Positions 15,134-23,577 of a stretch of 64,000 nucleotides of DNA are shown here, piece by piece. The stretch is from NCBI RefSeq assembly GCF_900108855.1, contig NZ_FNXY01000010.1, positions 128,704-192,703 of the forward strand. The letters run 5' to 3'. This DNA comes from Dyadobacter koreensis. GTDB taxonomy: Bacteria; Bacteroidota; Bacteroidia; Cytophagales; Spirosomataceae. The notes below the pieces were generated by a model that saw only the letters and a program-made list of their open reading frames with translations, did no database searches and was not told where the DNA came from. The translations under genes were made by a program, and so were the position numbers. Positions within the stretch are counted from its first letter, which is position 1. Every line of letters starts with the position of its first letter.

Positions 15134-17365
15134 CTATTTGGCAGGTGCGCTGATGATGCCCAAAAATCTTCCCATCCAGTAAGGCAGCAGCCAGATATCA
15201 CCCGCACTTTCTTCGGAAGTACCACCAACTCCATTTCTGTCGAGGTCAAAAGTATTGCTGTTGTGGCGTTTAACTGGTCTTTCGTCTGGCGGCAATACTT
15301 CTTTTGTCGTTTGTTTACGGAAGTTTGGCTCAATGAGACCGATGTCTTTTCGATGACTGTTTTTAATCGACCAATTGATCATGTCAAGTGGATATTCCTG
15401 TAAATACCAGACCGCTTCTTTTAAATCAAATTCATCCGTTCCGGTCAATGCTGTAAAAATATTCCATGCACCTTCTTTCTCAGGACGCTCCGCCTGCCAG
15501 TGGTCAATGATCTGTTTTTTATATGCAGTTTTTAACGTGTCGTTAAATGCATACCGATATAAACCCCAGTATCCCACAAAGTACATTTCATCATCTGAAT
15601 GATTCCAGCCATCTGACATATGTTTTGCGTGCTCATCGGCATCTTCCGGCGCTTTTCCGATCTCACTCATCGGGCGCATCATGTTTTCATAATAGCCGAA
15701 TTTATTCATCAGCTCAAACGCTTTTATCTTATATTTTTCTTTGTTGGTAAAATGATAAGCAGTTTGCAGCATTGAAATAATATTGGAAGAATTCAGTTTT
15801 CTGTCGCCAACATTGGTCGGGAACGAATTAACATACTTTGGATTCCATTTTCCCCACATCGTAGGTTTTCCGTCAAAATCGATCAGATACAAATCATTTT
15901 TTAAAATATGTGACATTACTGTATCGATCAGGGTAACTGCCCGGGTTTTCATCGAAGGATCATCTACCAGTTCGGCCATGGCACCGAAGGCAAAGATATG
16001 GCCTATAATTTCGTCACTGCTCGTCGTAGATTTCCAATCCCATTCCTTTTCAGTGCTGTGCTGCCAACGTTCCGAATCAGAAAGACTTTCGATATGGCCG
16101 CTTCGTTCAAAAGACCTGGCAGGAAAACCTGGGACAGGATTTACCGTGTATAGTCTTTCCATGGCTTCAAGGGATTCTCGGCAATTTTGAAGCGCGGAGG
16201 AATCTTTTGTTACAGCGTACCGAAAAATTTCTCCACCCAGATACATCGAGGTCCAAAGCCCGTCATTGTCCGAGTCGGACATATAACCGGTCGCCAGATT
16301 TCCTCTTTCCATATTGTCCAGCGCGGCGTTAAATCCATTCCTGATATGCCTTAGCCGTACTTGTTCTTCAAAGTAAACAGCCTTTTCTTCGAGCGTCATT
16401 TCTTTAAACGCAATTTGGCCCAAACCGGCAGTGGTTAAAACTAGAACGGATCTACCAGGTCCTGCCGAAATATGAATTACTTTATTTCCCGGTAACCATC
16501 TTTCGCCATTATAATAATCGTATTTTCCGCTGTCACGCATGGCAAAAGCGCCCTCATTTGATCCAAACCATATTTTCCCATTGACTTCCTTAATGGCGGT
16601 AATATTGGTAACGGGAAGTTTTTTATTGATTTCGCCTGTTTGTTTTTTAGTTGCAGGGTCAAACGTCAGATACCCATCTGTTGTCCCGATAATAATTTTC
16701 CGGCCTTTTTCTACAATGTCAAAAGACGTGAAATTTGAACCATTCAAAACTGTTGAAAACTCATTGTCAGTTGATAACTGCGACATAGTTTTTTTGCCGA
16801 GAATCCAAAATGTGCCTGCTTTTTCGTCATAACGTATTGCCAGAATTTCGTCTCCCTGAACAGATCCGGTCCAAATATTTTTTGAATCTTTTATAAGTTG
16901 AAGCGTCTTTCCGTCTGAAACGAGAAAAGAAAAGTCCTTACCACCTTCAAAGATTCTAGCGGCAGTCAAAGTGTGTCTTGAAAATAATTTTCCGGCCCAG
17001 GCATTGCTGAAAACTACAGAATCACTCAGGTAAACAAACTGATTTTGATAAGTTCCGGTGGCAGAAATTTTCTTGTCGCCCATAAACCGGTAAGAATTAT
17101 CAGGCAGAACCGACCCATGGTATAAAAACTGGCCTCCAAAGGGATGTTTAAGTCCTTCTTTTGAGAGAATTTTTATTGAACCATTGCGATCTGAATAAGC
17201 TTTCAGAAGCGTTACTTTGGTCGTATCAGAATAATATTTGATACTATAATCCTGCAAAAAGGGATTGTCCGTGTGGACTGGCTGCTTCATCGAAGGCTTG
17301 CTGCATGACAAAAAACAGACCGCGGTAAAACAGACGACGAGAGTGAAAGAAAAAAAATTTCGCAT
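15134..17365 (-). CDS. Large lipoprotein: propeller plus alpha-toroid, function unknown
   Basis: A 743-residue protein with a lipoprotein-type signal ending CFLSC (Cys at about residue 21). The first half has propeller-like repeats (for example FDIVEKGRKIIIGTTDGYL, ITAIKEVNGKIWFGSNEGAF) resembling two-component-regulator propellers. The second half is helical, with motifs such as GYMSDSDNDGLWTSMYLGGEIFRYA, DEIIGHIFAFGAMAEL and HMSDGWNHSDDEMYFVGYWGLYRYA, which suggests an (alpha/alpha) toroid of the kind found in polysaccharide lyases and hydrolases. I cannot name a characterised family. Acidic DSDNDG and WNHSDDE segments could be active-site or metal-binding. It lies between the sialidase-like gene (22-bp gap) and the DUF3748 gene (10-bp gap), so it shares an operon. 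Confidence 0.8.
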   Translation of the reverse strand: MRNFFSFTLVVCFTAVCFLSCSKPSMKQPVHTDNPFLQDYSIKYYSDTTKVTLLKAYSDRNGSIKILSKEGLKHPFGGQFLYHGSVLPDNSYRFMGDKKISATGTYQNQFVYLSDSVVFSNAWAGKLFSRHTLTAARIFEGGKDFSFLVSDGKTLQLIKDSKNIWTGSVQGDEILAIRYDEKAGTFWILGKKTMSQLSTDNEFSTVLNGSNFTSFDIVEKGRKIIIGTTDGYLTFDPATKKQTGEINKKLPVTNITAIKEVNGKIWFGSNEGAFAMRDSGKYDYYNGERWLPGNKVIHISAGPGRSVLVLTTAGLGQIAFKEMTLEEKAVYFEEQVRLRHIRNGFNAALDNMERGNLATGYMSDSDNDGLWTSMYLGGEIFRYAVTKDSSALQNCRESLEAMERLYTVNPVPGFPARSFERSGHIESLSDSERWQHSTEKEWDWKSTTSSDEIIGHIFAFGAMAELVDDPSMKTRAVTLIDTVMSHILKNDLYLIDFDGKPTMWGKWNPKYVNSFPTNVGDRKLNSSNIISMLQTAYHFTNKEKYKIKAFELMNKFGYYENMMRPMSEIGKAPEDADEHAKHMSDGWNHSDDEMYFVGYWGLYRYAFNDTLKTAYKKQIIDHWQAERPEKEGAWNIFTALTGTDEFDLKEAVWYLQEYPLDMINWSIKNSHRKDIGLIEPNFRKQTTKEVLPPDERPVKRHNSNTFDLDRNGVGGTSEESAGDIWLLPYWMGRFLGIISAPAK

Positions 17366-17387
17366 ATAGAAGAGGTAAAAGAGAATT

Positions 17388-18572
17388 TTAATTTCTGATC
17401 AGATTTCTGGGATCAACAACAACATATTTTATTGATTTTTTCTGCTTTTCAGGATGGTAGGAGTAGGTCATATGCAATAACCCATCGCCGGTCTGTATCA
17501 GAGACGGATAAGAGTAACTACCTTTTTCAGATAAATCATTTTCAACAAAAGTTTTCCATTTCCAGGTCTTACCTTCGTCATCCGAAATCCGTAAGCTCAG
17601 TTGATGTCTGCCGTCATCGATATCATTTCCCAGAAACGCCCATTTTCCATCCTGCAAAACCAGAAGTTCCACACTTGCCGTATTAGGTATATCTGTTTTC
17701 GAACTTGCCGTCCAGCTTTCACCCTTATCTTTTGACTCGCTGATATGAACACGATTCGGATCGTCGCCGCTATCACGCATGAGGGCCACCAGATTTCCAT
17801 TTTTTCTTCTGGCCAGAGCCGGCTGGATCGGTCCGCGGCCGACTACCGGCAATCCGGGGCGCCAGGTTTCGCCGTTATCATCGGAAATTGCCATCATGGA
17901 AAGATTAAAACCATCAGAATAGAGTGGTAAAACAATTCGGCCATTATCCATCAAAAGTGGTTTGATACGCGTCATCCAGCCTATACTTCTTTTTGTAATA
18001 TCTTTACTTGCTTCGATAATCATGTCGTCGTATTTCGGCGCATAACCTGCCCAGCCAACGTTTGATTCAGGCATTGTTTTAAATTTTGTTACAATTTCCT
18101 CTGAAAAAGTTTTGTCGGGTTTTAGTAAAATATTATCCTGCCAGTTCCAAACAGGCGCGCCTGGCTTTTCAAAATCAATTGAAGTTTTAACACGTAGAAT
18201 CGATTGTTCCCAGAGATTTGCCTGAACCGCGATCCATACCAAAAAAAGTTTTCCATTGGCGTTTAAGAATAACACGGGATTGCAATCCGGTATTAGCGGC
18301 GTATCTGCCATCAAAAATGGCTCACTCCACACTTTTCCTCCTTTTTTTAAACGGGCACCCATGATTTTTACATCATCGGCGGTTCGTTCACCACTGCCCT
18401 GAAACCAGGCGGCCAGAAAATCTCCATTTGGTAAATGAACCAGGCTGCTTGCATGAACGTGTTTTTCCTGCTGGGGGAAAATTAACATGTCATGGACAAC
18501 ATTCTTGTCCTGTGCGAATGATTCAGTTAGTACCAGCAGACAGCCAATAAAAAGCGCAATAAAAATTTTCAT
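17388..18572 (-). CDS. BNR-repeat sialidase-like protein, secreted
   Basis: This 394-residue protein has a Sec signal peptide (residues 1-20, ending TESFA) and a six-bladed sialidase-type propeller. Three Asp-boxes are evident at residues 230-237 (SDDNGETW), 280-287 (SKDKGESW) and 330-337 (SDDEGKTW), spaced 50 residues apart. The start region NGDFLAAWFQGSGERTADDVKI is typical of BNR_2 proteins. Such proteins include exo-sialidases but also hydrolases and lyases of other sugars, so the substrate is open. It lies between the kinase-phosphatase fusion gene (18-bp gap) and the large lipoprotein gene in one operon. It is probably periplasmic or surface-exposed. Confidence 0.88.
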   Translation of the reverse strand: MKIFIALFIGCLLVLTESFAQDKNVVHDMLIFPQQEKHVHASSLVHLPNGDFLAAWFQGSGERTADDVKIMGARLKKGGKVWSEPFLMADTPLIPDCNPVLFLNANGKLFLVWIAVQANLWEQSILRVKTSIDFEKPGAPVWNWQDNILLKPDKTFSEEIVTKFKTMPESNVGWAGYAPKYDDMIIEASKDITKRSIGWMTRIKPLLMDNGRIVLPLYSDGFNLSMMAISDDNGETWRPGLPVVGRGPIQPALARRKNGNLVALMRDSGDDPNRVHISESKDKGESWTASSKTDIPNTASVELLVLQDGKWAFLGNDIDDGRHQLSLRISDDEGKTWKWKTFVENDLSEKGSYSYPSLIQTGDGLLHMTYSYHPEKQKKSIKYVVVDPRNLIRN

Positions 18573-18590
18573 AGAGTAGAGGGCACTTGG

Positions 18591-20519
18591 TCAGGATTTT
18601 GAAGCGAAATCGATATTTTCCTGAAACAGAAGTGATAGTAATTTTTTATACTGTGAAAAATCAGGAATTAATAATTGAGCTCCGGCACGTACAAGGCGAG
18701 GTCTTTTCGCCGGGTTGCGACCAAAACGCTGCAGTTCGTTGCTTGTGATACCAACTGAAATCCCGCCTGCACGTCGGCCCTCTCTTATTTCATCTGGCCC
18801 ATCGCCAAAAACGGCCAGCTCGTTGCCTTCCAAATGATTATCTTTGATGATTTTTTCAATGATCATTTTTTTAGAAAACTTAGTATAGTCTTTCAACGCA
18901 CCATAAATTCCACCGTCAAAAAGACGCGCATATCCTAACATTTCAGCTTCCTTGATTACATCCGGCTCGTCCGTCCCACTGGCGAGATATAGTTTAACGC
19001 CACGCTCTTTCAGTTTTTGCAGAAAAGGAACAGCACCTTTTATCGTGTAATCTTCCTGGCCCAATTCTCCGGATTGTAGTTTTTGTACCCGTTTGCTGAC
19101 CATTTCCATTAACCCGGTATTGTACAATTCTTTATACTGATATTTGTCAAGAACTTCACTTTCAGGGACAAAGCCAAACTCACGGACCAATTCTATGAGA
19201 CCTTCCATCTGATAAATCGTCTGGATACCGGTTGTTTTTTGAATAAATTCCCGTACGCGCTCCTGGACACTATGAAATATTCCCGGATCGACCGAACTAT
19301 ACTGAGCGCCCAGAATCGATTTCATCATAACGGGCTCCATAATTTCTTCCCAGCCTTGTCGCAGAGAACTGATTGTTCCGTCATGATCGAAAACGGCATA
19401 GCGGATTTTTCCTAAATGATTGATAATTTCGGAATCACAAATCTCGAATTCGGTGCCTTCGAGATAAATTGCCTGACGTTCATTCTCAGCCAGATCTGCA
19501 TTATAGACAAAATCAGGTTCAAGGCTTATTTTTAGAATTTCCCCGGCAGTCGCGGTGCCAGTTGTAAATAGTTTTTGAACGGTGACGGCTGCAGCAAAGT
19601 TGGCAAACATTGCTGCCTGGCCGACTGAAATCCCTGCAGCCAGGCAAAGCGTAATAGCACTGATCGTCGTGTCTCCGGCTCCAACAGTGTCCAGTTTTCC
19701 TTTTAATTGCAGACCCGGAATTTCATAACTGCCTGTTGCGTCAAAAGCCAAAATTCCTCGTTCTCCGCAGGTAACGAAAACTGGTTTCTGCGATTTATTG
19801 AAAACCGCAGCACCGTATTTTTTTACGTTGCTTGTAGAGATTAGTTCACCTGCCCTAAAAGAGATGCCGAGCAAAGAAGCAATTTCCCGATCATTTACTT
19901 TCCGATAGGTATTCTCAAATCGGTTATTGTAGTGCCGTGAATCCAGCATCACAATTTTTTTGTCATACCTTTCAAAAATGATGTTTGCTTTTTTTATAAA
20001 CGATTCATTATTTATACTTCCCAGAACCTGCTGATTAAAAATCAGTGCGTCATATTCTTCCAGCGTTTCTTCAATGGACTGTAAAATTTTTTGATCCGTT
20101 TCAAGGTTTCTCTCATTGAACAGCCCGAAGTCAATTCTAGGTTGTTCCTTGCCGTCGACATGGCGTTTTAAATAACTATAAGTGTCAAAATTTTTATCCT
20201 GGATAAAAAGAGAAGTCGTGTCCGCACCCAGATTTTGTAATTGCAACGTCAGCTCTCTTCCATGAATATCATCACCGACTACACCGATAACTTTGATTTT
20301 TCCAGGTTTTAAAGCAGCCAGATTGGCCACAACATTTCCGGCACCTCCCGGACTATAATAATGCTTAGAAACAGCTTCCGCTTTTAAACCGGTTTCGATT
20401 GAAATTTCTGAACCGCGTTTGTCCATAATCCAGTAGGAATCCAGGCAAAAATCGCCGTAGACTGCAATCTTGACAGCTGAGATTTTCCTCAGGATATTTT
20501 CGATCTGAATTTGATTCAT
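18591..20519 (-). CDS. PfkB-type sugar kinase fused to HAD phosphatase
   Basis: This 642-residue cytoplasmic protein joins two domains. Residues 1-330 are a PfkB/ribokinase-fold kinase most like the HldE/RfaE kinase: substrate loop PGGAGN (57-62) and catalytic DTVGAGD (277-283, base D283). Residues 370-642 are a HAD-superfamily hydrolase with motif I FDHDGT (D378, D380), motif II LASGT (S514), lysine(s) near 550 and motif IV FGDGPDE (D573). Both active sites look intact. HldE normally carries a nucleotidyltransferase in this place, so the fusion is different: kinase and phosphatase in one chain. It is the first gene of a four-gene operon with surface glycan-type proteins. The substrate is unknown. 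Confidence 0.9.
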   Translation of the reverse strand: MNQIQIENILRKISAVKIAVYGDFCLDSYWIMDKRGSEISIETGLKAEAVSKHYYSPGGAGNVVANLAALKPGKIKVIGVVGDDIHGRELTLQLQNLGADTTSLFIQDKNFDTYSYLKRHVDGKEQPRIDFGLFNERNLETDQKILQSIEETLEEYDALIFNQQVLGSINNESFIKKANIIFERYDKKIVMLDSRHYNNRFENTYRKVNDREIASLLGISFRAGELISTSNVKKYGAAVFNKSQKPVFVTCGERGILAFDATGSYEIPGLQLKGKLDTVGAGDTTISAITLCLAAGISVGQAAMFANFAAAVTVQKLFTTGTATAGEILKISLEPDFVYNADLAENERQAIYLEGTEFEICDSEIINHLGKIRYAVFDHDGTISSLRQGWEEIMEPVMMKSILGAQYSSVDPGIFHSVQERVREFIQKTTGIQTIYQMEGLIELVREFGFVPESEVLDKYQYKELYNTGLMEMVSKRVQKLQSGELGQEDYTIKGAVPFLQKLKERGVKLYLASGTDEPDVIKEAEMLGYARLFDGGIYGALKDYTKFSKKMIIEKIIKDNHLEGNELAVFGDGPDEIREGRRAGGISVGITSNELQRFGRNPAKRPRLVRAGAQLLIPDFSQYKKLLSLLFQENIDFASKS

Positions 20520-21101
20520 CGGCGATTCTACGATTTGGTTGCTGAGCCAAAGGTTTGGATACCCGGCAATTTTCAGTTTGAGATAATACTCTTCTTTATC
20601 AGAGGTGGGCTATTTAGAGGGTCCTAATTTTAAAAATTTCAGATGAATTTCTCTGAGGTTTTGGGGTAAAAAATACTTTTAAATATTAGAATTAACGCCT
20701 TAAAAGAATGCAGAAAAAGAGGGTTTAAGTGTTTAATGAAAAATTATCATTATGATTTCGTTAAAAAAATCTCGTTTGCGCAAATTGAAGATATTTTTAC
20801 GCAAGTTGCGATCTGAATTTGAAATTGTGACTGTAAATTTATAATCACAATTCTACTGGCACCGATCAAAATTTAATGTTATTCTAATTACTAACAGCAA
20901 AATATGCTTTTAATAATGGAGCTTTTTTGCAAATTTATTTCATAATAAAAGTCATATTCCCATTTATAGAGTGCTTTGAATATTGATTTTTTCGATGATT
21001 TTAATTGCATTAATTTATTAAAAAATAAGAATAATCACTTACTGTAATATTGTAAGATTTTAGAAGGAACCCTTTTTAAATTTGATAAAACCTTTACTAT
21101 C
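20520..21101. other. Intergenic region between divergent operon and ECF sigma gene
   Basis: No gene is visible in these A/T-rich 582 bases. Two palindromes stand out. One is TTTGCGCAAA (about 20776-20785). The other is a 28-bp imperfect palindrome at 20824-20851 with outer arms ATTGTGA and TCACAAT and an inner TAAATTTA. They may be regulatory sites for the kinase-phosphatase operon or the sigma factor gene; I see no clear -7 box for either. Confidence 0.4.
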
Positions 21102-21641
21102 GTGGCCCATCCTGACGAAAATACGCTGATTAAAGTCACGCAAGGTGATGAATCGGCATTTGCAGAGCTCTATAATTATTACAAAGTACCGGCATTGCGG
21201 TTTTCAATCTCCTTATTGAAAGATGAAGAAGAGGCTGAAAATATGGTGCAGGATGTATTTTTGAAAATTTGGATGAAGCGAGATCATATCAAACCGGATT
21301 ACAACTTCAATTCATACCTTTTTACTTGTCTTCGTAACATGGCTTTCGATCATTTCAAAAAGCTCGAAAAAAATGAATTTCTGCGTAAACAGTATATGGA
21401 GGTGATGAAAGTTGCAGCTGATGATGAAAAAGAAGAAAAGGAGCGCCGGATTCATCTGATCCAAACTGCAATTGATTCTCTTTCTCTCAAAAGAAAGCAG
21501 ATATTAAGGCTGAATATTGAAGAAGGGAAGTCTTATCAGGAAATTGCCGAGTTTTTAAGAATTTCAAAAAATACTGTTAAGAATCAACTGGTCAAAGCCA
21601 AACAGATATTAAGAGAAAAGGTTGATTTTGCGACTGTTTAA
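21102..21641 (+). CDS. ECF RNA polymerase sigma factor
   Basis: A 179-residue ECF sigma-70 factor. Region 2 is seen in AFAELYNYYKVPALRFSISL, EAENMVQDVFLKIW and FNSYLFTCLRNMAFDHFKK. Region 4 is seen in IDSLSLKRKQILRLNIEEGKSYQEIAEFLRISKNTVKNQLVKA, with a helix-turn-helix. It resembles the Bacteroidota-specific sigma-70 group. The only usable start in frame is GTG at 21102; no upstream ATG exists. There is no FecR anti-sigma factor, SusC/SusD pair or other typical partner next to it, so its signal is unknown. A strong terminator follows. Confidence 0.93.
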   Translation: MAHPDENTLIKVTQGDESAFAELYNYYKVPALRFSISLLKDEEEAENMVQDVFLKIWMKRDHIKPDYNFNSYLFTCLRNMAFDHFKKLEKNEFLRKQYMEVMKVAADDEKEEKERRIHLIQTAIDSLSLKRKQILRLNIEEGKSYQEIAEFLRISKNTVKNQLVKAKQILREKVDFATV

Positions 21642-21708
21642 GATCGCATCAACAAAAAATATATTACTCCCACGACAACTCTACACGAAGAAAGATTCCT
21701 AAACCCAG

Positions 21709-21734
21709 AAAAAGGAGCCATTTGGCTCCTTTTT
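21709..21734. terminator. Bidirectional terminator after ECF sigma gene
   Basis: A perfect 12-bp stem (AAAAAGGAGCCA paired with its complement) with a two-base gap lies between the convergent sigma factor and lipoprotein genes. T runs occur on both strands, so it should end transcripts from both sides. Confidence 0.85.
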
Positions 21735-21759
21735 TGTACTAAGAATATTAAAATTAATT

Positions 21760-22368
21760 TTATTTCAGTTCGGATAATTTTTCCAGATCCAGATCGGCCA
21801 GGATACTTTTCAATTTATCCATCGTAATATTATTTCCGTTAACATTAACAACATACCGATCGCCGATGAGCACATTCAGCTCTCCGGATTTGCTTTCGTT
21901 ATTGTACTTTTCAAAGCCTTTGTAACCTTCCAGCTTGGTTGTTTTTTCATATCCGTTATCGGTTTCTTTGTCGATGTCGGCCATCGTCCATGCTGCGAGC
22001 GCCATGGTGGCAACGCCTGCAACGCCGCCGGTATCGAATATTTCAACGTGAACAGAAGCATCCGAGTCATCTGTATACCTGGCCTCAGCTCTGGAAATAG
22101 TGAAACCCATCGCTCCGTTTTTTTCTCCGGAAGATTCTTTTTTTGATAATCCTTCGACTGTTTCCGGTAGTAATTCTTTCAGTTTACGAAAGTCAATAGG
22201 ATCGACCGGCTCTTTGCTTTGCATCTCTTTAGCTTTATCGGCAAACTGCTGCAATGCATCGGCTGTACTCTTAGACTCTTCCTTTTCCTCCGTCTCCTTG
22301 TTTCCGCCACAGCTGGAAAAAAGGATCGCGGAGGCGACAGTCATCGTTAAAAAAAAATTCTTTTTCAT
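21760..22368 (-). CDS. Hypothetical lipoprotein
   Basis: The 202-residue protein has a lipoprotein signal with lipobox FSSC (Cys 20) followed by a short acidic linker (GGNKETEEKEESKS). After it come a helical segment rich in K and E and a compact alpha/beta domain ending YVVNVNGNNITMDKLKSILADLDL. I do not recognise a characterised family. The segment VDPIDFRKLKELLPETVEGL resembles uncharacterised Bacteroidota lipoproteins. It is convergent with the ECF sigma gene and lies upstream of no clear partner; lgt is the next gene on the same strand, with a 93-bp gap. Confidence 0.75.
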   Translation of the reverse strand: MKKNFFLTMTVASAILFSSCGGNKETEEKEESKSTADALQQFADKAKEMQSKEPVDPIDFRKLKELLPETVEGLSKKESSGEKNGAMGFTISRAEARYTDDSDASVHVEIFDTGGVAGVATMALAAWTMADIDKETDNGYEKTTKLEGYKGFEKYNNESKSGELNVLIGDRYVVNVNGNNITMDKLKSILADLDLEKLSELK

Positions 22369-22461
22369 AGGAACAGAGGATTGATTATACAGGTTAAATA
22401 CGATTGGACTAAAAAACTACTCTATTTGATTATCATTTAGTTAACCGCAATCCTGTAAGCA

Positions 22462-23292
22462 TTAACCGACCTTCTGGATCGTATGATTTCTGGACTGGAT
22501 AATGAAATACAAACCTAAAATTACAACAGGAATACTTAATATCTGTCCCATGTTGAGAGCATAATTTGCTTCGAAAGCTTCCTGATTTTCTTTCAAAAAT
22601 TCATACAGGAATCGTAGTGTGAAAACCCACACGAAGAAAATTCCTACCAGGAGGCCACGGGGTGTATTTTCCTTGAACTTATTCCACAAAGCAAGCAGAA
22701 TAAAGAAAAGCACAAAGCAGGAAATCGATTCGTAGAGTTGAGCCGGATGTCTTGGAATTTGTAAAAATTCAGTATTTTTCATGAAAATGAATCCCCAGGC
22801 CACATCAGTAGGACGACCGACAATCTCTGAATTCATAAGATTTCCCATCCGTATAAACGAGCCGGCAAGTGCTACCAGAATAACCATCCGATCAGCGACC
22901 CAAAGAAAGGTCTGTCCAGTTGCTTTCCGTGCTCTGGAATAAAGAAAAAGTCCCAGGACGATCCCGACCACTGCTCCATGACTGGCCAGTCCGGCGTATG
23001 GCGGAAGAATTACTTCAAGCGGATTTTTGAAAAGAACCTCTGGTTCATAAAATAAAAAGTGACCAACACGGGCTCCCACAACGGTTGATATCACCATATA
23101 CAATGTTAGCGCATCAATATCTTCAAGCGGTTTTTTCTCTTTTTTGAAAATATGGATCATGATTTGCTGACCGATCAAAAAGCCGGCTGCGAAAAGAAGT
23201 CCATACCAACGAACCGGGAAAGGGCCAAAACCCAGAAATTGAGGTATTGTAAAGATTTCGGGATTTACGTCCCAAATTATATAGGAAATCAT
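22462..23292 (-). CDS. lgt: Prolipoprotein diacylglyceryl transferase
   Basis: The 276-residue polytopic membrane enzyme transfers a diacylglyceryl group from phosphatidylglycerol to the lipobox cysteine, the first step of lipoprotein maturation. Family features are the early PVRWYGLLFAAGFLIG helix, LASHGAVVGIVLG (the HGG-like loop) and the signature IRMGNLMNSEIVGRPTD, with a PAQLYESI segment near the C-terminus. About seven membrane helices are visible. The protein fits the many lipoproteins encoded nearby. It is divergent from yidD across a 50-bp gap. Confidence 0.95.
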   Translation of the reverse strand: MISYIIWDVNPEIFTIPQFLGFGPFPVRWYGLLFAAGFLIGQQIMIHIFKKEKKPLEDIDALTLYMVISTVVGARVGHFLFYEPEVLFKNPLEVILPPYAGLASHGAVVGIVLGLFLYSRARKATGQTFLWVADRMVILVALAGSFIRMGNLMNSEIVGRPTDVAWGFIFMKNTEFLQIPRHPAQLYESISCFVLFFILLALWNKFKENTPRGLLVGIFFVWVFTLRFLYEFLKENQEAFEANYALNMGQILSIPVVILGLYFIIQSRNHTIQKVG

Positions 23293-23342
23293 GCGTTTAT
23301 GATGTTAATTGTCAAAGTTAATATTTTACACAACGAAGCAAA

Positions 23343-23552
23343 ATGAAATTTTTACTCATTGGATTGGTCCGGATTTATCAGGGTGTTTTATCACCTTATC
23401 TGCCTAATTCATGCCGTTATACACCCACCTGTTCGCAATACATGATTCAGGCAATTCAGAAATATGGAGTAATAAAAGGCGTTCCAATGGGTTTGAAACG
23501 ATTTTCCCGCTGTCATCCCTGGGGTGGACATGGTCACGATCCAGTTCCCTGA
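23343..23552 (+). CDS. yidD: Membrane protein insertion efficiency factor
   Basis: This 69-residue protein shows the full YidD pattern: an amphipathic start (LIGLVRIYQGVLSPYLPNSC), the CRYTPTCSQYMIQAIQKYG motif with both conserved cysteines, GLKRFSRCHPWGGHGHDPVP at the end. YidD assists YidC in inserting membrane proteins. It stands alone here, divergent from lgt and convergent with the MoxR gene, and not beside rnpA/yidC as in many genomes. Confidence 0.95.
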   Translation: MKFLLIGLVRIYQGVLSPYLPNSCRYTPTCSQYMIQAIQKYGVIKGVPMGLKRFSRCHPWGGHGHDPVP

Positions 23553-23577
23553 TTTTTGATCAAGGCACAATCGAAAA

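Noticed and set aside
15124..15333. Extra N-terminal 70 codons of the DUF3748 gene
   Set aside because: This part overlaps the upstream lipoprotein gene and has no family similarity; ATG 15123 gives a hydrophobic N-terminus.
20824..20851. CRP-type site
   Set aside because: The arms TGTGA and TCACA are 16 bp apart, not six, so it is not a standard CRP site; kept as an unassigned palindrome.
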